A DNA stretch of 64,000 nt from Rallus limicola. Lineage: Eukaryota; Chordata; Aves; Gruiformes; Rallidae. How positions within the stretch are numbered: position 1 is the stretch's first letter; every line of letters starts with the position of its first letter. This document shows positions 23,585 through 35,319 of the stretch, piece by piece. The stretch lies in the NCBI GenBank assembly GCA_022605955.1, contig JAKCOZ010000015.1, positions 7,383,287-7,447,286 of the forward strand. Direction: 5' to 3'. Both the position numbers and the translations under genes were made by a program. The notes beneath the pieces are model-generated. The model ran no database searches. It saw only the letters and a program-made list of their open reading frames with translations, and had not been told where the DNA came from.

Positions 23585-23600
23585 CTATTTACGTAAATAG
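23585..23600. promoter_or_regulatory. 16-bp palindrome with PAR-bZIP core TTACGTAA
   Basis: 'ctatttacgtaaatag' is a perfect palindrome. Its centre TTACGTAA (23589-23596) is the consensus core for PAR-bZIP factors and NFIL3 (DBP, HLF, TEF, E4BP4). No neighbouring promoter is visible, so this is a site-level observation only. Confidence 0.35.
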
Positions 23601-26600
23601 GTAAACACAAGAAGAGTTTTCTCTACGTGGGATGAATGATCATACCATGAGTTTCCAACATTAGTGAAGACTTGGACCAACCATACAAACTGTCATGAAT
23701 AAATACAACCCATTCCTGAATCTCAGTAGCTGGACTGTAGGCTTAGTTCTCTCTGTGTTGACAACAGTCACCCATCAACCCTCCCCCTGATGGATACAGA
23801 GCTGTATCACCTGTCAAAAGTCAAATAAGTGCTGCAAACCCATTGCTGGGGGAGGAGGGACATTGTGCCCCACAGAACAGCCAGTCTCAGTACTGCACAG
23901 TGGTGACCTGTGGGGGGAGAATCTTCCACCATCTATACGATTTTCTGTGCTGGTTTACCAGAAGAGTCAGGTTTCATGTCTTAATGTGAGCTGAAGTCAC
24001 GCACTGAGATAATCACTAGTAATTTTGCTACTAGCTTTTCTACATCGTCTACTGTAAGGTTCCTGCATCAGAAAGTTAGGCACCTGAGCTCTTCTGTATC
24101 AGGGTAGGAAAAGCTGATAATTAAAAAGTCAAATCCATCAAATGACCCACACCTTGTTATCCCCCTCCCCTCCTCATGCCTGACACAAGTTGCCATCCTC
24201 CATTTGGATGATTATCTTTCCTTCCAAGCCATCACCTTTATCACACCTACCAAACAGAAGCTCCAGCTTTATCATTCACCAGGTACTTCTCAGCATAGCA
24301 GAAATTGTATTTTTAGCAGCAATTACCCCTCAATCTTCATTAACACTGGAGTTAGCCTTTAATCCTGGCTGACTTGACTTCATGTTTTGCTGCCAGCCCC
24401 AGACTTCTGTTTGCTAAGTCACCTTCTCCGCTCATTTTGCTGCCTGCTCCCGTTACTGTTCCAGCAGTTTGTGCTGCTTCTCTCTGGGCAGCACTAGGTC
24501 CCTGAACAGCCACATTTCTTGTCTTTATGTGGTAAAGGAAAAGCCACTGTTTTGTCTGAAATAACTTCGCTTCTGACTTCCCAACATGATGCAAGGACAC
24601 AGCGACTCCTGCGGGAGACCACCCTGCTAGAAAGCACTGCTGTGTTCTTTAATGAGCTGATGTTAATCATTCCTTCCATGAGAATGTTGGTCTTTGCCAC
24701 AAAAATAAACACTTAGGTAGATGAGAACAAAGCACTTTATGAAATTTGACACCTACAGCTATCTTAACGCTGGAAGGAAGCTCTAGAAGCAAATCAAACT
24801 TTCTGTGCGCTGCTTTAAATTCATTTACACATGGAAGACTTAAACAAAAGCTGTATCAATCCTGAAAAGGTGTTTGGGAAAGAAACTTTAGTTGTAATTT
24901 GGTTTCTTATACTAAAATTACCATGTAATTACATAAACATTAACAACTCTTCTACCTGTCTCATGCAGAGGCTTCCACTGTTCCCCAGCATGACAGCATC
25001 TCTGCACTCCAAGGCATGAAACCTGAAGGCACTATTAGCCACCACCACTATCATTTTGTTATAATGGGATCCCCCCGTTTTAGAAAGCACTGAAATTGTA
25101 ATTTCAGACTCACAAAGGAGCCATGGGTTTTCAGTTGTGTTCCTTTATTACCTGCACCTTTCCTCATGGGACACAAACCTGCATCACCTGTGGATCACTG
25201 AGGCAGCACCATTTCATGGTACTGGCTCACTAACCACATGTATCAAATCCAGCCTCCTCTTACTACTCTACACTAGCCTCGGTCACCACTTTCCTGACTG
25301 CATGGAAGTGTTAAGCTACTTAATGCTGCTTTTCTTAAGCTAAGTGTTCCCGTACTGTCAGGATTTGCAGTGACTGTAATTATCTCACGTAGTGCTACGA
25401 ACGACACTTTTCTACAGGAATATTGCTTATAAATAGGATTTTTTCTGCCTTCTCTTTGGAACTGGATGTTAATGAGCCAGTTAGGTAACAACTCTCATAA
25501 TACTTGGACAGCATGTGGGCCTCCTACTTCTCTTTTAGCCCAGTTTCCACAACCCAAGCATGCCAGGAAGTGTGGAGAGCATGACACCCCCACCATCCCC
25601 CAGTGTGGCTTTGTCATACCCCCGAGGAGCTCGCACTTTTGCTTCAAAGTTATGGGCCAGTTTTCAAAATCAACTGGAGACAAACAGCTTTCCAGATTCA
25701 TTCTTTGATCAATACTGGTGTGACCAAGGCCTGGAACCGTACTTTGCTGACCCATACGCCACCTGAAGTCAGCAAAAAAAGCTAAGAACAAAAATAACTG
25801 TACAATCACCATCATGTAGCCACCTTTTTATTTGCTTTCCTCTCCAAATAAAACAAAACACCCTCAAAAAACTTATACCAGACCTGGGTGCTGTTTGTCA
25901 CCTGTGTCAGTGGAATGGGACCACATGCCTAAGAGTTTCTGTCTGTCTGTCACAGGAGCCCCTCCTGGTTAATGCTATTAATAACTCAACGGTTTCGAGT
26001 GAAACCTATCTAGTACACAGAGACAAAAATCTGCTCTGAGCAAATTATCTGAAGGAAGATTTGTTACAGACCAGTGTTTGACTGTAGTACCCCATCTCAT
26101 TAGCAGATGCTGATCCCACTAAGTAATTAGCATGTTTCTTTAGCTCTTAATCCTACCCTGCTATATAGCAGAGGGAAGCATCGGTGGGAAAGCCACAGCA
26201 GTGGTTGGAATGGGTAGTTCTGCTGGAAATTAAACACCAAATTGACCACACGTTGCCTAAGCAAACTTCACAGATGCTTAACTTGAAAATGGGTGGGCCA
26301 CTGTGGTGTCCACATTTGAGACCATCACCCAGCACAGACCTGGAGAGGCCATTCCTTTTCACTGGCCAATTTTAAGTGGTACGCTTCATAGATGCCTTTG
26401 CACTAATGATGAAGGTTCTAGAAGGGGCTGGTTTGGTGTGGGAGCTTTATCTCCAGCTCTATGACAACAACCACAAATTGCACACATCTTCCTGGCTTTG
26501 CAACTGCTCCATAACTTTGAGATTTTCAAAGCCTCATAAAACTGTAACAACTTTGCACTTGCCCAAAGCCAACCAAAGGGCCGTTCTTCCACTCTGGCTG

Positions 26601-27350
26601 GGAACACGCTGGCAATCTACAGGTCAAAACTGAACACAGAACCTCCTCGGCGTGGTACAGAATATGGCATATTATCAAACCCCTGGAGCAGCCACAACAG
26701 TGGTAGGACTGGAGCGCAGTTTTCTTTGTTCTTCAAGAGAAGGCAGCCAGGTTCTTAGAAGGAAAAGAAACACAGAACTGAAAACAAGGTTAAGTGCAGA
26801 AGGCTTGCCCAGGTGATTGGAAACCAGTATGAAGAGTTCCACTGCGGTGGGATGGGAACAATTCCTCAAGTGAGCAGCTTGAGTTTTCCATGCCCTGACA
26901 GTACAGACACATTAAAGGGGGCATAACCAGGTCGGCACCTTCAGCACTGCACACTTCTGTTGAGAGAAATTTTTTGGCTAAATACCTTTGAAATTAATTA
27001 GTAACAGATAAAGGTAATTGTAGCATATAGGTTAAAATTCCTATTATCAGTAGAAAGCCATCTGAAAGTCAAGCAAATGTAACTCAACTTCTAAGAATCT
27101 TCCTTTCCAAATATCTCTTGTAATCAAAACAAGAAAGCCCCACTCATGATTTGTGACCTGTTGGATATCAATCAAGACTTGGCTATTATCATCATCATGC
27201 ATTCACTCTAAATAATATATCATAAAATATAATAAGATGCATAACATTAACAGTTCCGAACTGATCAGTGCCAAGAACAAGCTGTCTGGTTGTCACCAAT
27301 ACTATCAGCTCTCCACTAATGGGATCTTTGGCTTCCCTTAGTCAATTTTC

Positions 27351-27365
27351 TTTTTTTTTTTTTTT
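27351..27365 (+). repeat. poly-T run (15)
   Basis: Homopolymer tract within T/C-rich sequence. Confidence 0.9.
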
Positions 27366-28053
27366 CCTCCATAAATTGATCTCCCAAAAGCCTTGGAAAT
27401 CCCTTGGAAACAGTGCAGTAACTCCTGTTTTCACAGGTGAGGCAACTATGTTAATGTTTGAAGTTACACTGAAAAGCAACTGAGGAGCACAGGAGCAGGA
27501 AAACTTGAAATATGAGATACTCAAAGGAAAGCCACTAGAAGTTCAATGATTTTTGTTTGCTATGGCTTATTGATGCTGAAAAATGAGGTCACGTCAACAA
27601 GACCAAGGTGGTGTTTTCCCAAAGTCTTATAACAGTGAACAAAACCATCTAAACACCCCCTCTCTGTCTCCCAGCAAGTATCCACTTCCAGTTTGGAACT
27701 GGGATGTTTTAAAGTTTTTTTTTATAAAGTTAAAGGTATAGAGTTAAACCATCATTAAGGATTTTGGGCTTTCTTTTTTCCAAAAATGTTATGTTTACAT
27801 ATAAAAAATATACTTTAGAGTATTCCAGGAAAATGAAGTTTGCTCTTATGTTCAAGCACCTAAGAGGCAAAACCTCATAGTTCTTATAATTTCTATCTTT
27901 AATTCATGTCTCCCTCCTTCAACATCCACACCTTAAACACATCTGCATGGGATAGCTGAGCTGTGGGACAGGTATCAGCTGCCATCCTTAAGCTGGGTTA
28001 CACTCACAAGCCACAACTGATGCATGCACTAGTGCCAGCAAGGGGTTATCTAC

Positions 28054-28090
28054 CTGATCTGGAACCTTTGGTTCAGTTATTTTGCCCAAT
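28054..28090 (-). other. candidate 37-nt exon (minus strand)
   Basis: It has one of the best acceptors in the window, 'cctgctttgcctgccctag' on the minus strand, and ends at 'agatcag|gtagataac'. Read with one leading base it encodes LGKITEPKVPDQ and ends in phase 0; the frame starting at base 1 contains TGA. It is phase-compatible with the candidate at 29492-29541 upstream on the same strand. No protein is recognised. Confidence 0.3.
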
Positions 28091-29491
28091 CTAGGGCAGG
28101 CAAAGCAGGTTGGAGAGGACAGTCCAGCCACTTCTCCCTGCTGGCTTAGTCTGACACCGCTACTGAGACAAACGGAGTCTCCACGCTGCCCTCCATGGTC
28201 AGGGTACAAGCCATAACCACTCTGACTGGCCTCCAACTTCAGGCTATCTACCAGTAGTGCAGACCATGATCGGTATTTTGGGCTGCTCCTGTACAGCCCG
28301 TTGGCTCTGGCAGGTGTACGTTTAGCTGAACAGGAGTGTAAAAGAAACACTGTGTGTTTCAAATGTTAAATTGGTGACATTAACACAAAATTTATAGTTC
28401 ACCAGGTCCTTTTAGTTTCTGAAACTTGTATTTGCCACATTACACACAGTAGTTGAGGCTTCTAAGCCTTTATACATTCTAACATGATGAATCACTCTAT
28501 GCTGCTGAGCCACTTTCAGAAGTAATCTAAGCTCTGGAATAAAATCACTGACTACAGCAGCTTTAAGAAGAGGCAAAGAGGATAGATCAATAAACATATT
28601 CTCTGGGAAAAAAAGAAAGCTTCTATGAATGAGGGAGAAGTAGTTTTGTGTCAAAAGGAAACTAGTTTTGTGTGATGTGTCCTTGTAGCAGGTTACTTCT
28701 AAACTAGGCTTTGCTGGACACAGATCAGCAGCAGAACACACCAACTTCAGTACCCCCACCAAGACACAGTCCTGGCAAGCAGTTTCCCCTCTGAGGGAAG
28801 CCACTCCACTCAGTTTCAGCAGCAAGTGCTGCCCACAAGGAAGGGCTCCTGGTGAAACTGAGAGGTGCTACAAGAGGCAAGGATGGTACGCAGGTTGCAG
28901 TCAGCTGTGTTATTTTCACTGAGTACCAGCAACGTGTTGGCATTCAGATCTTCCCAATCCCAATGGACCAGCTGCACCAAAAACCAAGGGTGGCTGAGTC
29001 CGGTGTCTCCTACCAAGACATGGTGGTGAGAGCTCATGTGTCCTTCCTGGGGGGACACAGCCAGCACACACCCACCACACACAAACCAGCACCACAGAGT
29101 CACAAACCCTTTGGATGCTCCTTTTGGAATTACACCAAGAGGTATCCTCAGTCACAAGACCAGAGCAGAACTTTTCCCCAGAGCTACTGCAGATCTGAGA
29201 TGCCTGTTCCAGTCTTACATCAAAGTAATCTGTCACACACCTAAAAACACTAGTGCTAGTAGTTTTTTGGTCACAATTTCAGTGTGAATCCATGTTGTAG
29301 CACACACAGCCACACAGTCAGTGTCCCAGCTACACCCCCCACTGCAGATTTTTGCTTTGCTTACTAGTAAAAAGAAAGGTATTTTCCAACCTCACAGCTC
29401 CAAGTGACACAGTCCCACCCATGGTATAACCACTGGGGTGTCCCCAAATCCCCAGGACAGCTCTTTGGGTTTTGTTTCTTATAGCACATAC

Positions 29492-29541
29492 CTTTTCCTC
29501 CTTGCATCATTTGACCTTTTAAAACCATTGTCACCAGCTCT
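29492..29541 (-). other. candidate 50-nt exon (minus strand)
   Basis: Minus-strand acceptor 'gtatttttatacctatatag', strong donor 'ggaaaag|gtatgtgc'. In phase 0 the frame reads RAGDNGFKRSNDARRK and leaves two bases, which joins in frame to the candidate at 28054-28090. A second frame (ELVTMVLKGQMMQGGK) is also open, so the reading is not unique. Confidence 0.25.
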
Positions 29542-30402
29542 CTATATAGGTATAAAAATACCCTTTTATGTATAAATATGTATTTATTCACCATATCAAT
29601 ATCCATTCTCTGGGACCACTCTGCTGCTGTGAAAATCACTTCACTGCCACTACACAAAAATTAGACTAAGAGGATTATTTGTTAGAAAAACTGAGGAAAC
29701 AACCCAAAGCAGTTTGGCAAAGACTGATGTGCCTTCCAGAAAGCATCATGGGATGTACTGCAGCAGTGCTGGCCCAAGCTGCCAAGGCAGGCGGGCTGAA
29801 GAACACTTGGTACACAAGACAAAAAAGATAAGGATGCTCTTTTAAGGTGAGACACCAAGTTCTCAGATATTAGCAAGGGGGAGCAGTGATGATGCCCTGT
29901 TTTGAGTAGAGACTGTGGAATAAGCAGATAGATGTTTTTTATGCAGAATTTTGAAGGACACTGTGCTCAGAGTGAGACCTTTTGCTTCATTAAGTGCAAA
30001 ATGAATATTAAAGTTGACACTCCTAAATGTGCCAATTAGCAAGAAGCAGTACATGCTAAACATGGATGACTATAGTACTCTACTCCCCACCCAAATCTTG
30101 TTAAACATCACTCCTGGGAGGGAATGGCTAAGGTTGGGGTATAAAGGGGATTGAGGTAGCCACCTCCAGGGAAAGAGAAGAAATTGAAGACCCCAAAGAT
30201 GCAATCAACTGGCTGTGCTCCTTTTCCACCCAAGGCAGGTCACCTTTTTGGTAAGTCATGGCAATTTCACCTTTCTGGTGAGACTATCCGGGAAAATATT
30301 TTGCTGGCATTTTATAATAATCATAGATTTTAATTATAGTCATAGCCCTATCTTAGTACTATTGCAGGATGTGCATTTATCAAATGTCAAACACAAACTT
30401 AC

Positions 30403-30441
30403 GTATCTGTCACTTCAATAAACTTTCTATTAGCTTCAACT
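30403..30441 (-). other. candidate 39-nt exon (minus strand)
   Basis: On the minus strand 'gagatgattttgcag' is followed by 39 nt and the strong donor 'gtaagtttg'. The frame after one leading base reads VEANRKFIEVTD and leaves two bases; phase 0 contains TGA. Signals are good on both sides, but the coding frame matches no protein I know. Confidence 0.28.
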
Positions 30442-30999
30442 CTGCAAAATCATCTCAGTGAAAGTCCTTCAGGGATTCTGACAGGCAAACACTGACTCTG
30501 ATGCATGGGTTTTTATATATAACCCTTCAGACATAAACCATTGACCAACTCTGGGACTAAGACTGGACCTAGCCTCACCTATACCCCTCTCTGAGGAGTT
30601 TAGAAAGGGAAGGGTCCTTTCTGACCCTTGGGACTCAACAGGAAGGCCGCCCCAAACACATGTCAGGCTCTTACTCTTTATGTGACAAGACTGAAGCGAT
30701 GATGAGGAACTACAGCAGGGACTATCAGCCTGTACAGGTAACAACAGAGAGCACAAAGACCTGATCTGAAGTTTGCTCTGCAGCCTTTCATATCACGGTT
30801 TCAGATACAGCTCTGTGCATGGCATTGTGATTCCTGGCAGCATGAAAGGGGACACTTGGTTACTGCAATTCCTGTTATTTGTGCAGGCTGCAATCTCTAC
30901 TCCCATCAGGGAAAACTCTGAAAGCACTGGATCATCAAGCTACAGAGCCCGTGATAAAAATAACTTATCAGACACTAACATACGTATTTTAGCAAAATT

Positions 31000-31420
31000 C
31001 AATCACAGAATGGTCAGGGTTGTCAGAGACCTCTGGAGAGCATCGAGTCCAACCCCCTGACAGATCAGGGTCACCTCGAGCAGGCTGCACAGGACAGCAT
31101 CCAGGTGGGCTTTGAATCTCTCCAGAGATGGAGACTCCACAGCCTCTCTGGGCAGCCTGTCCCAAGGCTCTGCCAGCCTCCCAGGAACAAAATTCCTCCT
31201 CGTGTTTAGGTGGAGCTTCCTATAGCGCAGTTCGTGCTCATTGCCTCTTGTCCTGTCCCTGGGCACCACTGAAACAAGACTGCCCCCATTCTCCTGACCC
31301 CCACCCCTCAAGTATTTATCAGCATGGACAAGATTCTCCCCCTCAGCCTTCTCTTCTCTAGGCTAAAAAGCCCCAAGTCCCTCAGCCTCTCTGCATAAGA
31401 CATGTTCTCATCCCCTCGTA
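31000..31420 (-). mobile_element. CR1 LINE, 5'-truncated copy
   Basis: A reverse-oriented CR1. The 3' terminus is at the left ('aatcacagaatggtcagg'). It then runs through the 3' region ('cagcctctctgggcagcctg', 'cttgtcctgtccctgggc') and ends in the part matching the reverse-transcriptase C-terminus ('ctaaaaagccccaagtccct'). Read on the minus strand it keeps recognisable CR1 pieces such as LAEPWDRLPREAVESPSLE. It differs from the copies at 12.5 and 32.8 kb and belongs to another subfamily. Plus-strand open frames across it are antisense artefacts. Confidence 0.93.
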
Positions 31421-32774
31421 TGGGTGGACATTTTTTACTGAGACCCACCGCCAGCACTGCCCCTCGGCCCACGTGTGCTGTGCCCACGTCAGTACCAGGC
31501 AGTGCTCTCCATATTTAGGCTCTTACAGCGCAGATGACTCTGCACACACGGAGCAGTTTGATGCATCTGTCTGACCATGGCTTTTCTACTGAAACACAAA
31601 GTGCCACACATTCACACCTCCCACTTTTCTAGCTCAACTCACTAACAGAAAATAACAGGGAGTGAGTAGGTTCCCAAACCAGATTTGTCTTGGACAGGCT
31701 AGGTCTACCCCTCAGTGCTGGAGAGAAGCCCACCATGCTCTGATTGGGATAAGGTGCAGGCTGACTTCTAACTGAAGGCGAGTCCAGCAGTAGGGAAACT
31801 CACTGGTGCTGCCAGGAGACAAGGGGGACTGGTCTGGATTTGAGAGTCTAAATTCAGGCTTCTTGAGATGCCCTATTTTAACTCGAGGAAGTTCTACCAC
31901 ATAACTAGAACAGTGATTTCCATTCTTTGATTTTACATGCTATTTTCTTACTTCTTTCCTTCCTCACTTTCATGAAGTTGGTTTTGTTATACAGGGCCCA
32001 TTCTTCCCTTGGCAGTCAGAGTACGACTGGACTTTGAAAGTGTTTCAGCCAAAAGAAGGTGTCCAGTTAGCAGCAGCAGCAGCAATTCTCTCCTCCGAAC
32101 TCCTCCAACACTCTGACGTCAAAGCTCAGTATTGAACAGCATCCATGTTAATTAATTCTAATTTTAGTTCCACCTCTTTCTGACCACCAATAAATCCATG
32201 TTGCTTTGTAATCCAGAACTGGGATATGCTCCAGCATTAGAGAATTTGGCATTTTAGAGCCATTTCTGTACCTACACCCCATTTGTCAATAACCTCAATA
32301 CATTTGGCACATGAAAACAACTGTATGTGCTTTAGGGTCAGGTAAAGCCTCTGGGACCACAATCCTAACAGTGCTATCATGCCCAGGCCCGCAGACAGCA
32401 CAGCACAGTGATGCCATTTGGTATGGAAATGGTTCACTCCGCAGGAGGACATGATGTGTTTGTCATTAAAACATGCTGAAGCTCTTCCAAGGGAGCAGCT
32501 ATGGCAATTCTGTGTCGAGAATACTTCACTTTCCCCTTATGCAGCTTTTGTACCAAGATAAAATTTTAATTCTAAAAGAAAAGGAAAAACAACTCACCCT
32601 TTCTTCACATCTTTAGAAAACCTTTTAAGCATAGGTAGCTACAGAAAGATGTTTTTATTAGGCTCACAGCTCCTGTCCAACTGTTCCTCTGATACCTCAA
32701 CAAACTACATGGATTTCAAGAAGCTGCCAAAATACAAATTTTATTTAATTTGAGTAACAGATCTACATATTTTT
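31421..32774. other. unique sequence between two CR1 copies
   Basis: Just right of the CR1 edge is a small CpG-bearing patch with CACGTG (31470-31475) and ACGTCA (31486-31491). Otherwise no feature is seen apart from the (AGC)n tract at 32069. Confidence 0.45.
32069..32084 (+). repeat. (AGC)5 trinucleotide repeat
   Basis: Five perfect AGC units. In this position they do not lie in a convincing coding frame. Confidence 0.9.
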
Positions 32775-33299
32775 CCCCTCTACTCTGCCCTAGTCAGGCC
32801 CCACCTAGAGTATTGTGTCCAGTTCTGGGATCCCTGGGATAAGGAGGACAGGGATCTCCTTGACAGAGTCCAAAGAAAGGCAACGAAGATGATTAAGGGC
32901 CTGGAACATCTCCCCTATGAGAAAAGGCTGAGTAAGTTGGGACTGTTCAGCCTTGAGAAGAGAACACTAAGGGGGGACCTAATTAATGTGTATAAATATC
33001 TTAAGCATGGGATGCAGGGGAAATTGGCCAGCCCCTTTTCAGTGGTCTGTGGAGACAGGACAAGGGGCAATGGCTGCAAGTTGGAGCACAGGAAGTTCCG
33101 CACCAACATGGGGAAGAACTTTTTACCCAGTGAGGGTGACAGAGCCCTGGGACAGGCTGCCCAGGGGGGTGTGGAGTCTCCTTCTCTGGAGATATTCCAG
33201 CCCCGTCTGGACACCTCCCTGTGCAATATGAGCTGGGGAGCTGCTTTGGCAGGGGGGTTGGACCTGATGATCTCTCGAGGTCCCTTCCCATCCCTATGA
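32775..33299 (+). pseudogene. CR1 ORF2 C-terminal remnant, frame largely intact
   Basis: About 174 codons stay open, beginning [18 protein letters not shown] and continuing through [20 protein letters not shown] and GDLINVYKYLKHG. Compared with the 12.5-kb copy there is a one-base insertion in 'aactttttaccc' and a one-base loss in 'gggggtgtggag'. Between these two changes the frame is shifted (NFLPSEGDRALGQAAQ), and after them it is restored (VESPSLEIF). The start, endonuclease and catalytic palm are absent, so it cannot encode an active enzyme. Confidence 0.88.
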
Positions 33300-33309
33300 T
33301 TCTACGATT
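32775..33309 (+). mobile_element. CR1 LINE, 5'-truncated copy
   Basis: A plus-strand CR1 running from the reverse-transcriptase C-terminus ('cccctctactctgccctagt') to the 3' terminus ('ctctcgaggtcccttccc', 'atgattctacgatt'). It closely matches the copy at 12529-13116 and shares subfamily-specific positions, so the two are probably of similar age. It lies about 1.35 kb from the oppositely oriented CR1 at 31000. The 5' breakpoint is sharp against AT-rich sequence. Confidence 0.95.
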
Positions 33310-35290
33310 TAAAACTGCCTTTCTCTGAATCCTGTGATAAGCTGCTACCTGCTCTGTCACGGTAGGCAGTGCAGGTAGCACTTGGGTTTATTGATGAGGA
33401 AACAGTTCTGGCTGGGGCCAGACCAACATGACACAGCTTCAGTTCTGTGCTGAGCTTTACACCTTGAGCACCTTCAAAATTAGTCAAGCAGAGAAAGAGA
33501 CTTCCACTAACTTGAAATGCAAGACTATGTGTAACTTGGGTCTAACCGATGGGGGGAAGAGGAAGAGCAGCTCACACAACTCCGCACACACTCACAACTC
33601 GTTTTTTGAGACGCAGATTCCAAAGCAGCTTTCAAACTCACCAGCTCACACCTGACTGTCCCTAATGATGGACATGCAAATCTTTCTACAGTTTGTCTCC
33701 TTTTCTTCCCAAAGACAAATCATCTTTTGGCATCGATGTTAACCTATGCAATTACCCGAGTCCCAGGGAGGTGTTCGGGGTCCTGCAGACAGTGCAAAGG
33801 CCAAGCCATCACTGCAACAGGTTGCAAGTTTATCTGCTGCAATTTTGGCTGAAACTGTCTTGAAGTGTTTACAGGCATACATAATCATTATCATTTTCTG
33901 ATCAGAAGCTATTTCATTTAACTTCTAAAGAAAACCCACTCGAAAGAGCAAGGTATTTGTTCAATACAAGCCAACTACAAGGTATTGGGAGCAGAGGTCA
34001 AAAAACCCACATATTTTTCAGAGGACTATTTATTTTCCCTGCTTTTAAAATGCCACCACAGAAACCTGCTGAAATGTTCCCTTAAATGCCAGGAAACATC
34101 CCTGTAGAGTCTGTATTTCACCCCAGAGCACGCTACCCTGCCTCTTTAGAGTTATTACACAGTTTAAGAAGGAATGATGCGTAAAACTTGAATACTTACG
34201 TCATTATCACAGCACAATTTAAGCATATATAAGAAATAAGAATACTTAGAAGAATGCATCCTCTTAGACCAAAGCTGCTTACTGAATATATAAGCAGAAT
34301 TAGCTTAAGATATTTGACTTCTGGCATTGACACTCAAACACTGGAACTGCTACACAAATATTCCTAAAAGCCTTTATTCTGTTGCCTTTAATAGCCTACA
34401 AAAAGGTAAAAAAAAAAGATATTTTTTATATATATGTTGGGGTTTTTTCTCTGTCACTTCTACTTTAAAGCTCAGATTTGTGTTGCTTGCTTCTACCTTC
34501 AACATTAGGCTTCTGTTTACTGCTTCTGTTACTCAGCCAGCTGAAAGCCACCATAATTTTCTTTGCCTCCACTACTGGTGCTTTAACAAACAACTCAATC
34601 ACAAAGTTGCTGAATTCTACCCAGAAAAATGTGATTATCTTTCCTCTTATGCAGACAGAAACACAGGCAAATCCCCACACGCTGCATGCTTGTATTGACC
34701 TGAGGAAAAGATTGCCTTGAGGATTTTAAAGAAAAAGGTGGGGGTTTGTTTTAATAGTATCAAAACTAAGACATCTGTATACTAATAAATGCTTTAATTA
34801 ATATGCATTTAAATCATGCTATGCTGAGATACTATAAGCTTTCTGCTTAAGGGAAGTCATTAAAGTGGAAATCAAACCTTCATCTCCAAACTGCCACCAC
34901 AGAAGCGCCCTGGCTCTGGTTCAGCTCGTCACAGGATAAAAACCTTCCCCTTGGACACGTGTTGTCATCTTCTTAACTGGAGAGAATCCAACCCCTCATA
35001 AGTCTTTTCTGGGAGCTAACGGCATTTCTTGCAGCAGAAGTGACCAGGGTTAACAAAAGACATGGGTGACATGATAAAAATAAATCAGGGCCATGTCTTT
35101 GCCTCTACCAAGAGAGATGCATTTCAGACAAAGTTATCCAGCAGTGCTTCGATTCTTCTTTCCAGCCTTCCTTTGGCAAGTCAAAAAGGGGAGAATAATA
35201 TGCTGGGCCCCAATTTAAGAAAGTTTAAATCGAGGTAAAGCATTTCAATTTATGCTGCTTTATAGAGAAAGCTGCATATATAAATCTGCA

Positions 35291-35319
35291 CACTCTCTCT
35301 CTCTATATATATATATATA
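35291..35319 (+). repeat. (CT)n(TA)n compound microsatellite
   Basis: About six CT units run directly into about eight TA units. Confidence 0.9.

Larger units (their letters stand above)
23601..30999. other. unique sequence, possible short exons
   Basis: Mostly single-copy sequence with no recognised repeats beyond short simple tracts: poly-T at 27351-27365 and (CTGT)3 at 25939-25950. Several minus-strand splice pairs are listed separately. One more, near 24956-25022, has 'ggctaatagtgccttcag' as acceptor and 'gagacag|gtagaag' as donor. Confidence 0.45.

Noticed and set aside
30138..30145. TATAAAGG string as a promoter
   Set aside because: No CpG enrichment, initiator or donor downstream. 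One motif alone is not enough.
31003..31311. 102-codon minus-strand open frame
   Set aside because: It is the translated 3' region of the CR1 copy, not a host gene.
32702..32730. Minus-strand segment with strong acceptor 'tgtattttggcag' and a GTATCA donor
   Set aside because: All three frames contain stops. It shows that good splice pairs occur here without coding potential.
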